DNA from: Spirochaetales bacterium
GTDB taxonomy: Bacteria > Spirochaetota > Spirochaetia > Sphaerochaetales > Sphaerochaetaceae
Assembly (NCBI GenBank): GCA_012514185.1
Contig: JAAZAT010000213.1
Location: forward strand, 1-41,562
DNA: 41,562 nt
Direction of reading: 5' to 3'
Shown here: positions 1 through 7,998 of the stretch, piece by piece
Numbering within the stretch: position 1 is the stretch's first letter
Layout of the letters: each line of letters starts with the position of its first letter
Position numbers and translations under genes: made by a program
Notes under the pieces: model-generated
Seen by the model: only the letters and a program-made list of their open reading frames with translations
What the model was told of the DNA's origin: nothing
Database searches by the model: none

Positions 1-167
1 AGACTTCGAAGGCAAGTGCCGCTTCCAGAAAGGCTGCCAACATGCGTCTTGCTGCCCCCACGCTCTCCCAGTGTGGTACCTGTGGAAATATGGTTCTGCC
101 TCACCGCGTGTGCCCCAAGTGCGGATTTTATCGTGGCGTGCAGGTCATCGAGCTGCAGGACAAATAA
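1..167 (+). CDS. rpmF: 50S ribosomal protein L32, 3' part
   Basis: This is the C-terminal part of ribosomal protein L32, a small structural protein of the large ribosomal subunit. The frame is open from the left edge (first full codon at base 3) and ends at TAA 165-167, giving 54 residues. It shows the basic, Ala-rich N-terminal segment (TSKASAASRKAANMRL) and the zinc-ribbon cysteines CGTCGN and CPKCGFY that mark the zinc-binding form of L32. The start codon lies outside the window. It sits 21 bp before acpP. In many bacteria rpmF precedes plsX and fatty-acid genes, but here acpP follows directly. Identification is firm; only the 5' end is missing. Confidence 0.93.
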   Translation, partial: TSKASAASRKAANMRLAAPTLSQCGTCGNMVLPHRVCPKCGFYRGVQVIELQDK

Positions 168-188
168 GTAATACTCAGGAGAAGCGAG

Positions 189-428
189 ATGGATAGCAAA
201 GAAGTTTTTGAAAAAGTTAAGTCTTTGATCGCAGAAAAGTTGGAGATCGACGAAAACAAGATCACCATGGATGCCTCCTTCCGCAAGGATCTTGGAGCAG
301 ATAGTCTTGATACCTACGAATTGGTGTATGCCATTGAAGAGGAACTTGGAATCTCCATCCCTGATGAGAAGGCGAATGAGTTTGAAACTGTAAAGGATGC
401 AGTAGACTTCCTTGCAACCCAACTCTAA
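189..428 (+). CDS. acpP: Acyl carrier protein
   Basis: Acyl carrier protein of type II fatty-acid synthesis; it carries growing acyl chains as thioesters on a 4'-phosphopantetheine arm in the cytoplasm. The protein has 79 residues, the usual length. It is strongly acidic and contains the attachment motif LGADSLDTYEL, with the modified serine at about residue 39. A purine-rich ribosome-binding site (CAGGAGAAG) precedes the ATG. It lies between rpmF and rnc. An acpP-rnc order is common, but the fab genes that usually sit between rpmF and acpP are absent here. The call is certain. Confidence 0.97.
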   Translation: MDSKEVFEKVKSLIAEKLEIDENKITMDASFRKDLGADSLDTYELVYAIEEELGISIPDEKANEFETVKDAVDFLATQL

Positions 429-442
429 GGCAAACTAGTCCA

Positions 443-1189
443 ATGGAGAGCAAACTCTTCATGAGAGCTCCCGCCATCTCATCCGATAGAGAGCGGGAGC
501 TTCTTGTATTCATCAGGGAAAGCAACATAATCATCTCAGATCTTTCGTTGCTGAATCTTGCCTTTACCCATCGATCCTATGCCAACGAGACCAGTGAGAT
601 GGTTGACAACAACGAGAGACTTGAATTTTTGGGTGATAGTGTTTTGGGGATGTGCGTCGCTGATTGGCTTTTCAACAATCTTCCTGCCAAGGCGGAGGGG
701 GATTTTTCAAAAATCAAGAGCGTTGTAGTCAGTGAGGACAGTCTTGCCATGATAGCAAGACAACTTCATGTCGATCGGTACCTGCTTATCGGAAAAGGTG
801 AGGAGAATACCGGCGGCAGGGAGAAAAAAGCCCTGCTTGCCGACTGCATGGAGGCCCTGTTCGCCGCCTGTTATCTGGACAGCGGATTTGAAGCGGCCAA
901 GTCCTTCATCATGAGCTACCTCGAACAGCAGATCAGGGCGGTGCTCGACGATGATTATCACCGTGATTACAAGACAAGCCTGCAGGAGTACATGCAAAAA
1001 CGCTGGCGCAAGGTTCCTACGTATACATTGGTCAAGAAAACCGGGCCTGAGCATGACTTCACGTTCTTCGTTGAAGTCGATGTAAACGGCAGGGTGTTCG
1101 GGCCGGCCAGCGGGGCCAACAAGAAGCAAGCCGAGCAGATGGCGGCCAAGCTTGCCTATGATCAGTTGGTAAAAACCGCCAAGCAGTGA
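443..1189 (+). CDS. rnc: Ribonuclease III
   Basis: Double-strand-specific endoribonuclease that processes rRNA precursors and structured mRNAs, acting as a dimer with Mg2+. The 248-residue product has the RNase III signature NERLEFLGDSVLG at about residues 57-69, a second catalytic segment ADCMEALFAACYLDSGF, and a C-terminal dsRNA-binding domain ending GANKKQAEQMAAKLAYDQL. The gene starts 14 bp after acpP. ATG 443 is given here. ATG 461 is an alternative with a better-placed purine tract (GGAGAG at 445-450) and would shorten the protein by six residues. Its 3' end overlaps the convergent CCA-adding gene by 28 bp. Function is certain; the start is not. Confidence 0.95.
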   Translation: MESKLFMRAPAISSDRERELLVFIRESNIIISDLSLLNLAFTHRSYANETSEMVDNNERLEFLGDSVLGMCVADWLFNNLPAKAEGDFSKIKSVVVSEDSLAMIARQLHVDRYLLIGKGEENTGGREKKALLADCMEALFAACYLDSGFEAAKSFIMSYLEQQIRAVLDDDYHRDYKTSLQEYMQKRWRKVPTYTLVKKTGPEHDFTFFVEVDVNGRVFGPASGANKKQAEQMAAKLAYDQLVKTAKQ

Positions 1190-2520
1190 TACTTTTCAGC
1201 CAGATTGAGCAGTTGCTCACGGTTGTTTTGTCCGGGGTCATCGAGCACCGTCTCCAAGAGATAGGCGAGGGTGGCCCCGATTTTTTCTCCCTTGGGTATC
1301 CCCAAGTCCATCAAATCGTTGCCATTCACCGCCAAGTCCTTGATGGAAAGGGCGTCGTGCTCTTCGAGGATCGCCTCGATGCGCTGCTTCAGCTCATCGA
1401 GCAATACGGTATTCGCCGTGCCGTGAATGGCGATCTGGTCGGCGATCCTGAGCTGTAAAAGTTGGGGTATGTATTGCAGGCCTGCACGGGCGATGAAGCG
1501 CCGCACCGCGCTGTCGCTCCACGTGCTCTGATAATCGAACATATGATGGCGGACAAGATGGGAGACATCCTTGATCAGGGTGTTGCTCGCCTTGAGGCGC
1601 TTGAGCAACGACTGGCTTATCATCTCTCCGGCCAGCTCATGACCTATGAAGGTGTTGCGGCCTTCTGAGGCGACCACCACCTCGCTCTTGCCGATATCGT
1701 GCAGCAGTGCAGCCAGCCTAACCTCGAGCGTGGATGTACATGCAACAGAGGCCTGGCAGGCCGAGATGGAGTGGGAGAGGACATCCTCGTGGTGCATGCC
1801 CCCTTGGTACAATCCGTCGGCTCCCTTGAACTCAGGAAGCATGACGGTGAGAATCCCCTGTTCCCTGAGGTAGGAGAGTCCTCTGGCGGGATGGTCGGAG
1901 AGTACAAGCTTGAACAGCTCCTCGCGGATGCGCTCCGCGCTCACCTTGGAAAGATTGTCCTTCAGCATACCCATGGCCGACAAGGTTTGCTTATCGATGA
2001 CAAAATTGAGCTTTGCTGCAATCCTGGCAGCCCTGAGTATTCTCAGAGCATCCTCGGCAAAACGCTGCCGGGGATCGCCGATCGCCCTGATGGTCCTGTT
2101 TTTCAAATCCGTTTTCCCGTCATGCAAATCGATGATGCGTCCATCCTTGCAATCGGCTGCGAATGCATTGATGGTGAAATCCCGTCGCTTGAGGTCTTCT
2201 TCGAGACTGGGAATGAACGTAACAGAGCTTGGGTGCCTGCCGTCGAGGTAATCGGATTCGCTGCGGAACGTCGTCACCTCGAAGCTCTGCTTTTCAAAAT
2301 GCACGGTAACCGTGCCATGCTCGATGCCGGTCGGTATCACATGCTTGAACAGGTGCATCACTTGTTCGGGAAGTGCATCGGTGGTGAAGTCATAGTCTTC
2401 GCTTTTCAACCCCAAAAGATGGTCGCGCACCGCTCCTCCCACGATATAGAGGGAGTATCCAGCATCGGTGAAGTACCGTGCGAACCTGCGGATGACCGGT
2501 GGAATCGACAAGACATTCAT
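1162..2520 (-). CDS. cca: CCA tRNA nucleotidyltransferase (HD domain)
   Basis: Class II tRNA nucleotidyltransferase that builds or repairs the 3'-CCA end of tRNAs. From ATG 2520 the product has 452 residues. It shows GGAVRD (28-33), the metal-binding DYD (42-44), the RRDFTINAFA loop (112-121), the EDALRILRAARIAAKL segment (156-171) and an HD-domain motif LLHDIGKS (His274-Asp275). The open frame extends to a TTG at 2574, but homology begins at MNVLSIPP. No Shine-Dalgarno is seen before 2520; instead a promoter ends 6 nt upstream, so the mRNA may be leaderless. A second family member (pcnB-like) lies at 27413-28681 and lacks the HD motif. CCA rather than A-only addition is inferred from domain layout. 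Confidence 0.9.
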   Translation of the reverse strand: MNVLSIPPVIRRFARYFTDAGYSLYIVGGAVRDHLLGLKSEDYDFTTDALPEQVMHLFKHVIPTGIEHGTVTVHFEKQSFEVTTFRSESDYLDGRHPSSVTFIPSLEEDLKRRDFTINAFAADCKDGRIIDLHDGKTDLKNRTIRAIGDPRQRFAEDALRILRAARIAAKLNFVIDKQTLSAMGMLKDNLSKVSAERIREELFKLVLSDHPARGLSYLREQGILTVMLPEFKGADGLYQGGMHHEDVLSHSISACQASVACTSTLEVRLAALLHDIGKSEVVVASEGRNTFIGHELAGEMISQSLLKRLKASNTLIKDVSHLVRHHMFDYQSTWSDSAVRRFIARAGLQYIPQLLQLRIADQIAIHGTANTVLLDELKQRIEAILEEHDALSIKDLAVNGNDLMDLGIPKGEKIGATLAYLLETVLDDPGQNNREQLLNLAEKYHCLAVFTN

Positions 2521-2526
2521 ATGCGA

Positions 2527-2555
2527 ACAGTAACGTGCATGCACAAGAACGTCAA
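2527..2555 (-). promoter_or_regulatory. Promoter of cca
   Basis: On the minus strand there is a -35 TTGACG (2555-2550), a 17-bp spacer and a -10 TACTGT (2532-2527). The -10 ends 6 nt before ATG 2520, so the expected transcription start falls on or next to the start codon. Confidence 0.55.
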
Positions 2556-2577
2556 CGGGAAAAACACTCTGCAAAGG

Positions 2578-2606
2578 TTGTCATTTCCTGCGGATATGAA
2601 TAGAAT
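2578..2606 (+). promoter_or_regulatory. Promoter of ileS
   Basis: A -35 TTGTCA (2578-2583), a 17-bp spacer and a -10 TAGAAT (2601-2606) form a good sigma-70-type promoter about 36 bp before the ileS ATG. A GAGGAG ribosome-binding site lies at 2631-2636. It is divergent from the cca promoter, and the two -35 boxes are about 22 bp apart. Confidence 0.6.
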
Positions 2607-2641
2607 GGCCTCATGCGATTGCACAGACGCGAGGAGTAAGT

Positions 2642-5600
2642 ATGTTTCATCCAGTAAACACCAAAGTGGATTTTCCCCAGATGGAAGAGAATGTCTTGTC
2701 GTTTTGGCAGGAAGAGGATATTTTCAAGAAATCAATTGAATCGAGGTCGGAGGAGAACGAATATGTGTTCTACGATGGACCTCCGTTTGCCACGGGCCTT
2801 CCCCATTTCGGCCACTTGGTTCCTGGAACCATCAAGGATGCTATTCCCCGATATCACACCATGAAAGGCAAGCGCGTCCGACGCGGTTTCGGATGGGACT
2901 GCCATGGTCTTCCCGTTGAGTATGAGATGGAAAAGACGCTGGGCATCAGCGGACATTCAGCCATTGTAAAGTACGGCGTTGCCAAGTTCAACGAGCAGTG
3001 CCGCTCCATTGTCCTGCGCTATACCAAGGAGTGGCAGAGCACCATCAACCGCATGGGACGATGGGTCGATTGGGAGAACGGATACCGCACGATGGATACC
3101 GACTACATGGAAACTATCTGGTGGGTGTTCAAGACCTTGTATGAGAAGGGCTACATCTATGAAGGGTACAATATCCTGCCCTACAGCCCCGCCCTTGCAA
3201 GTCCGCTTTCCAACTTTGAGGTAAACCTCGGCGGGTATCAGGATGTTGTCGATCAGGCTGTGACCGTCCGCTTTGCCGTCGACGGGGAGAAAGACACCTA
3301 CTTTCTTGCATGGACGACGACGCCCTGGACGCTTCCCTCCAACCTTGCCCTGGCCTTTGGACCGGAAATCGACTATGTGAAGGTTCATGACAAGAGTGAC
3401 GGGAACTACTACATACTGGGCAAAGCCCGTCTTGACCATTACTACAAGGACCCGGCCTCCTATGAGATTGTGGATGAGCAAAAGGGAACCTTCTACAAGG
3501 GGATGCGCTACCAGCCTTTGTTCCCGTATTTTACCGATTTGAAGGAGAAAGGCGCCTTTGTCTGTGTAAACGGTGATTATGTTACCACGGAAGACGGCTG
3601 CGGCATCGTGCATACCGCCCCCGGCTTCGGGGAGGACGACTATCAGGTGCTAAAGGGCAGCGGGATCCCCGTTGTCTGCCCGATAGACCTGGAGTGCCGC
3701 TTCACCAATGAAGTCCCCGACTTCGAAGGACGCTTTGTCAAGGATACCGACAAGGATATCATCGCCTACCTGAAGGAACACAATCTTTTGGTCAAGCGCG
3801 AGAACTACCTTCACTCGTATCCGTTCTGCTACCGAACCAAGAAACCCCTGATCTACAGGGCCATGAGCTGTTGGTTCGTCGACATCGGAAAGATCAAACA
3901 GTACATGCTCAGTTCGAATGAACAGATCACCTGGATGCCCGACCACCTCAAGTACGGCCGTTTCGGCAAGTGGCTTGAGGGGGCGCGCGATTGGGCCATC
4001 AGCCGCAACCGGTTCTGGGGAAACCCCATTCCCGTATGGAAGTGCGATGGCAGCGACCATATCGAGGTGATCGGCAGTGTCGCCGAGCTTGAGGCGAAAT
4101 GCGGAAAGAAGGTCGAGGACCTGCACAAGCACTTCGTTGACGACCTGACGTGGCCCAGCCCGGACGGGAAGGGTACCATGAGACGCATCGGAGATGTCCT
4201 GGACTGCTGGTTTGAGTCCGGTTCGATGCCGTATGCCCAACAGCACTATCCGTTTGAGAACAAGGAGTACTTTGAAAGCCACTTCCCCGCAGATTTCATT
4301 TGTGAAGGACTCGATCAGACCCGTGGTTGGTTCTATACCCTCACCGTCATTGCTGCTGGTTTATGGGAGAAGCCTGCATTCACCCACTGCATAACCAACG
4401 GCATCGTCCTGACCGCCGAAGGCAAGAAGATGAGCAAGAGCGAGCGCAACTACACCGACCCGATGGAGATCGTCAAGCTCTACGGGGCCGACTCGCTCCG
4501 CTTTGCCTTGATGAACAGTGCCGTAGTACGCGCAGAGGATTTGAAATTCAGCGAGGATTCGGTCAAGGAAGTGCTCAAGACCCTGATCATTCCCCTGTGG
4601 AATGCATACTCGTTCTTTGTGACCTATGCAAACATCGATGGATACGAACCATCGGAGACAGCCTTCAAGGATTTGACCAATCCCATGGACAGGTGGATCA
4701 TCAGTGCCATGCAGCGGTTTGTGCAGGAAGCGACCGCAGCGTTCGAAGCCTACGACATCCAAAAGGCATGTTCACTCTTTGTCCCCTTCATGGATGATTT
4801 GAACAACTGGTACATCCGCCGAAGCCGCCGACGGTTCTGGAAGGGGGAGAATGACACGGACAAGAAGCAGGCCTACGACACGCTGTACAAGGTGCTTCTG
4901 ACCTTCATCAAGGCGGTGGCCCCGATCATTCCCTTCACCACCGAGGATATCTACCAGAATCTGCGGACGAGTGAAATGCCTCAGAGTGTCCATTTGTGCA
5001 TGTATCCCGACTACTACGCCGAAGAGCGGGACCTTGCCTTGGAGAACCAAATGTCGTTGACCCAGAAGGCGATAGCCATGGGACGTGCGCTGCGCGCATC
5101 CAACAACCTGAAGATCCGCCAGCCGCTGAAGACACTCTTCCTCGTCGACCGGGAAGAAGAAGAGCGCACAATCTTGAATTCGATGCAGGACATCATTGCC
5201 GAAGAGCTCAACGTCAAGGAAGTCCACCTGAGCTCCGATGAGTCCGAACTTGTCGACTACAGCGCCAAGGCCAACTTCAAAGTGCTGGGAAGCAAGCTCG
5301 GCAAGGATATGAAGGAAGTCGCCGCCCTTATTGCTGCACTTGACGGCAGGGTGATAGCATCCATGCTCGACGGAAAGACCCATACAATCGTTTACAGCAA
5401 GGGTGAGATTGCCGTTTCCAAGGATGAAATCATCGTACAACGCACCGAACTTGAGGGGGTGAAAGTCCTCAACGACGGCTCCTTGACCGTCGGATTCGAT
5501 ACCAAGGTAACAGAAGAGCTGCTTGAGGAGGGCATTGCCCGCGATATAGTCCGCTCGATCCAGAATCTGCGCAAGGAGAGTGGTTTTGAAGTCTCCGACA

Positions 5601-5770
5601 GGATTCGCCTGAAGTGGGACGGCGATGAGGTGATCAAGCGGGTCTTCGAGCACTTTGGTCCGACGATTGCAAAAGAAACATTGTCCAACTCGATGAGCTT
5701 TGCTACACTGGATAGTGAAACGATTGATTGCGGCGATCACCCGGTGAGGTTGTTTGTCGAGAAGGATTGA
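2642..5770 (+). CDS. ileS: Isoleucyl-tRNA synthetase, type 2
   Basis: Class I aminoacyl-tRNA synthetase that charges tRNA-Ile in the cytoplasm, with an editing domain that hydrolyses Val-tRNA-Ile. The 1042-residue product has the HIGH-type motif GLPHFGHLVPGTI near residue 54, the CP1 editing region (AWTTTPWTLPSNLA; GIVHTAPGFGEDDY), the WFESGSMPYAQ and DQTRGWFYTL segments and the KMSKS motif (GKKMSKSERN) near residue 600. The sequence style (PPFATGLPHFGH, long C-terminus) is that of the eukaryote-like IleRS2 group found in spirochaetes. That group is less sensitive to mupirocin than IleRS1, so resistance is inferred rather than shown. It has its own promoter and ribosome-binding site, and the next gene starts 4 nt after its stop. 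Confidence 0.97.
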   Translation: MFHPVNTKVDFPQMEENVLSFWQEEDIFKKSIESRSEENEYVFYDGPPFATGLPHFGHLVPGTIKDAIPRYHTMKGKRVRRGFGWDCHGLPVEYEMEKTLGISGHSAIVKYGVAKFNEQCRSIVLRYTKEWQSTINRMGRWVDWENGYRTMDTDYMETIWWVFKTLYEKGYIYEGYNILPYSPALASPLSNFEVNLGGYQDVVDQAVTVRFAVDGEKDTYFLAWTTTPWTLPSNLALAFGPEIDYVKVHDKSDGNYYILGKARLDHYYKDPASYEIVDEQKGTFYKGMRYQPLFPYFTDLKEKGAFVCVNGDYVTTEDGCGIVHTAPGFGEDDYQVLKGSGIPVVCPIDLECRFTNEVPDFEGRFVKDTDKDIIAYLKEHNLLVKRENYLHSYPFCYRTKKPLIYRAMSCWFVDIGKIKQYMLSSNEQITWMPDHLKYGRFGKWLEGARDWAISRNRFWGNPIPVWKCDGSDHIEVIGSVAELEAKCGKKVEDLHKHFVDDLTWPSPDGKGTMRRIGDVLDCWFESGSMPYAQQHYPFENKEYFESHFPADFICEGLDQTRGWFYTLTVIAAGLWEKPAFTHCITNGIVLTAEGKKMSKSERNYTDPMEIVKLYGADSLRFALMNSAVVRAEDLKFSEDSVKEVLKTLIIPLWNAYSFFVTYANIDGYEPSETAFKDLTNPMDRWIISAMQRFVQEATAAFEAYDIQKACSLFVPFMDDLNNWYIRRSRRRFWKGENDTDKKQAYDTLYKVLLTFIKAVAPIIPFTTEDIYQNLRTSEMPQSVHLCMYPDYYAEERDLALENQMSLTQKAIAMGRALRASNNLKIRQPLKTLFLVDREEEERTILNSMQDIIAEELNVKEVHLSSDESELVDYSAKANFKVLGSKLGKDMKEVAALIAALDGRVIASMLDGKTHTIVYSKGEIAVSKDEIIVQRTELEGVKVLNDGSLTVGFDTKVTEELLEEGIARDIVRSIQNLRKESGFEVSDRIRLKWDGDEVIKRVFEHFGPTIAKETLSNSMSFATLDSETIDCGDHPVRLFVEKD

Positions 5771-5774
5771 GTGC

Positions 5775-6659
5775 ATGGTTAGATTCTGCAAGATTGCATC
5801 AGCTTTTGCTTTGGCAGTCATTGTCCTTTCTTCCTGTGCCACGGTGGCACAGAAGGGGCGGCCTTACTATGACTTCCAAGCGATGGGTGAAGAGAACGTC
5901 ATTGTGGTGACCGTTGATGCCCTCAAGGAGCAGGAGCTGGTGCAGGCAGCCTTCTCGAATCTTGAAGAGTTTGCACGTCGTTCCCGAAGGGTTTCGCTCT
6001 CGTTGAAACCCACATCCGATTCCTATCCCTTGGAATCTGATGCCATCTCGGCATATGGGGTGGTGGAGGGGGACTATCCGAAGTTCCTTATCAATACCGG
6101 CATGATGTATGCCAAGGAACTCGAGCGCAAGGCAAACAGTGACGGTCTTACCTGGTTCAGCCAGAAGAGCGGGCCTGTCTCGTTGTATACGCCGAAGAAT
6201 GACAAGTTGCTCTTCACCAATGGTTCGTATGAACAGAGCTATTCGCGCTTTGCAACGAAAAACCGGTTGATTGATGACCAGATTGCCATGCAGATGGCAC
6301 AAGCATCAATCGCCGTCTATTCCCTGCATCCTCAAACCTTCTTTGATTTGGGACTGGGACTTCCTGATACAGTGATCAAGCAGGCGAAGCTGATGCTGTT
6401 GTTGATCAATGCGGATGACGAAGGCTCGTATAGCTTGGATGCCTACATCACCATGGATACGGCAAAGCTTGCATCCACCCTGTCCCAGATGGTTCGCACC
6501 GCCTACCTTGCCAGATTGAAGCGGGAGAAGATTCCCTATAAGATTGCTGACTTGATGAAGATGTTTTTGATAGAGGACGATCGAGTAACGATCAAACACA
6601 TGGAATTGGGCGAAGAGCAGATACAAGCTCTCAGACACAGTCTGACTGGAATGCTTTAA
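5775..6659 (+). CDS. Putative lipoprotein, function unknown
   Basis: I do not recognise the family. ATG 5775 is chosen because AAGGA lies 8 nt upstream; the frame is open upstream to a TTG at 5754, inside the end of ileS. The product has 294 residues. It begins with a basic and hydrophobic signal peptide followed by a lipobox (AVIVLSSCAT), with Cys20 as the likely lipidated residue, so it should be membrane-anchored on the outer face of the inner membrane or in the outer membrane. The mature part is soluble, with mixed alpha/beta character and no recognisable catalytic motif. It lies 4 nt after ileS and 21 bp before a small zinc-ribbon gene, probably in one transcript with trpS. That context gives no functional clue. 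Confidence 0.8.
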   Translation: MVRFCKIASAFALAVIVLSSCATVAQKGRPYYDFQAMGEENVIVVTVDALKEQELVQAAFSNLEEFARRSRRVSLSLKPTSDSYPLESDAISAYGVVEGDYPKFLINTGMMYAKELERKANSDGLTWFSQKSGPVSLYTPKNDKLLFTNGSYEQSYSRFATKNRLIDDQIAMQMAQASIAVYSLHPQTFFDLGLGLPDTVIKQAKLMLLLINADDEGSYSLDAYITMDTAKLASTLSQMVRTAYLARLKREKIPYKIADLMKMFLIEDDRVTIKHMELGEEQIQALRHSLTGML

Positions 6660-6680
6660 GCCTGAGAGGAGATACATACG

Positions 6681-6857
6681 ATGCCTTCTTATGAGTACGA
6701 GTGTCAGCTTTGCAAGGCACGAGTTGAATTGGTCCAGTCTTTGGACAAGCATGAGGCTCCTGCCGTCTGCCCTTCCTGCAACATGGAACATACCATGACG
6801 CGGGTCAACATTCCCTCTTCGTCGATTCCTGTACAGGAATCAAAAGAGGAGGAGTAA
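6681..6857 (+). CDS. FmdB-type zinc-ribbon protein
   Basis: A 58-residue protein starting MPSYEYECQLCKARVE, with two CxxC pairs (Cys8/Cys11 and Cys30/Cys33, CPSC) and an acidic tail ESKEEE. This matches the small FmdB family of putative regulatory zinc-ribbon proteins (typical start MPxYEYxCxxCG). The biochemical role of the family is not established. A GAGAGGAG ribosome-binding site precedes the ATG, and trpS starts 5 nt after its stop, so it is probably co-translated with trpS. Confidence 0.82.
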   Translation: MPSYEYECQLCKARVELVQSLDKHEAPAVCPSCNMEHTMTRVNIPSSSIPVQESKEEE

Positions 6858-6862
6858 GCCGC

Positions 6863-7855
6863 GTGGAACAGAGTAAGAAACGAATCTTGACAGGAGACCG
6901 TACCACCGGTCGTTTGCACTTGGGACACTATGTGGGTTCTCTGAAGAGCAGGGTGGAGTTGCAGGACAGCTACGATACGTTTATTTTACTGGCGGACGTG
7001 CAAGCCCTCACAACGCACTTCGAGCATCCTGAGCTTATCAACTCCAGCATCTACGATGTCGCCATCGACAACCTTTCAGTAGGACTCGATCCCGCAAAAG
7101 TCACCTTGGTCCAGCAAAGCCAGATAACCTCCATTGCAGAGTTGACGGTCTTCTACTCGATGATTGTGACGGTCAACCAACTCAGGCATAACCCGACGAT
7201 CAAGACCGAAGCGAAGAACTACGGGTATGCCGACCTCACCTATGGATTTCTCGGCTATCCGGTGAGCCAGACTGCCGATATCACCTTCTGCAATGCACAT
7301 CTTGTTCCTGTTGGCGAGGATCAGATTCCGCATATTGAATTGGCCCGAAAGATCGTGCGCAAGTTCAATGATATGTATGGAACCTCCATTGTCGAGCCTG
7401 AAGCGAAGCTCAGTGCAGTGGGAAGGCTCTCAGGCCTTGACGGCAATGCTAAAATGGGCAAGAGCCTGGGCAATGCAATCTATCTCTCCGATACTCCTGA
7501 AACGGTATGGGAGCGGGTGCGCAACGCCGTCACCGATCCTGCCAGAGTCACCGCGAAGACACCCGGGCATCCGGAAATCTGCAACGTCTACAAGTATCAC
7601 TGTGTGTTCAATCCCGAGGAGTCCGATGATATCGCATATCGATGCCGCAATGGCCTGATTGGTTGTGTTGCCTGCAAGAAACGCCTCAACGAAGTGCTCA
7701 ACGCCATGCTCGATCCCATTCGGGAGAGGCGAGCCTATTATGAGGCACACCGCTCTGAAGTCAGGGACTTGATCATTGAAGGGACACGGAAGGCCAATCA
7801 AATCGGAAACGACAACCTGCACGCAATCAAGGAAAAGATGCACGTGCTGATCTAA
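6863..7855 (+). CDS. trpS: Tryptophanyl-tRNA synthetase
   Basis: Class I synthetase that charges tRNA-Trp. The 330-residue product has the HIGH-type motif TTGRLHLGHYVGSL (about 14-27), a PVSQTADI segment and the KMSKS variant KMGKSLGNAI (198-207). The start is GTG 6863, preceded by GAGGAG. Near the C-terminus are Cys240, Cys261, Cys268 and Cys271, a C-x20-C-x6-C-x2-C pattern close to the C-x22-C-x6-C-x2-C motif that binds a [4Fe-4S] cluster in Thermotoga maritima TrpRS. A cluster is therefore likely here too, by inference. The gene ends the ileS-lipoprotein-fmdB-trpS run and is followed by an intrinsic terminator. Confidence 0.97.
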   Translation: MEQSKKRILTGDRTTGRLHLGHYVGSLKSRVELQDSYDTFILLADVQALTTHFEHPELINSSIYDVAIDNLSVGLDPAKVTLVQQSQITSIAELTVFYSMIVTVNQLRHNPTIKTEAKNYGYADLTYGFLGYPVSQTADITFCNAHLVPVGEDQIPHIELARKIVRKFNDMYGTSIVEPEAKLSAVGRLSGLDGNAKMGKSLGNAIYLSDTPETVWERVRNAVTDPARVTAKTPGHPEICNVYKYHCVFNPEESDDIAYRCRNGLIGCVACKKRLNEVLNAMLDPIRERRAYYEAHRSEVRDLIIEGTRKANQIGNDNLHAIKEKMHVLI

Positions 7856-7877
7856 GACCGTGCCGGCCCTTCGCGAG

Positions 7878-7920
7878 AGCCATCAATGAAGAGGAGACTC
7901 TTTGTTGGTGGCTGTTTTGT
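7878..7920 (+). terminator. Intrinsic terminator after trpS
   Basis: An outer stem pairs AGCCATCAA (7878-7886) with TTGGTGGCT (7905-7913), including one G-U pair. An inner stem pairs AAGAG with CTCTT around a GAGA loop. A T-rich run (GTTTTGT) follows at once. It lies 23 bp after the trpS stop. Confidence 0.75.
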
Positions 7921-7936
7921 ATTAAAACTAAAACCG

Positions 7937-7950
7937 GTGGTAAAAACCAC
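7937..7950. promoter_or_regulatory. Short inverted repeat, possible operator
   Basis: A perfect 5-4-5 inverted repeat, GTGGT-AAAA-ACCAC, lies about 35 bp upstream of the -10 box of the importer operon. Placement suits a regulator site, but the repeat is short and could be chance. Confidence 0.25.
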
Positions 7951-7982
7951 AAGAACCTTCAATATCCCTCCGCCTTCTGCAG

Positions 7983-7991
7983 TGCTATAGT
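7983..7991 (+). promoter_or_regulatory. Extended -10 promoter of the ABC importer operon
   Basis: TGC followed by TATAGT forms an extended -10 element. No good -35 is seen 16-18 bp upstream. Transcription would start near A7998. Confidence 0.45.
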
Positions 7992-7998
7992 GGTCTCA

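Noticed and set aside
1699-2739. Plus-strand open frame of 346 codons
   Set aside because: It is antisense to cca and runs into ileS out of frame. The cca motifs on the other strand are decisive.
4772-5842. Minus-strand open frame of 356 codons
   Set aside because: It lies antisense to the C-terminal half of ileS and the lipoprotein start, and its translation has no recognisable motif.
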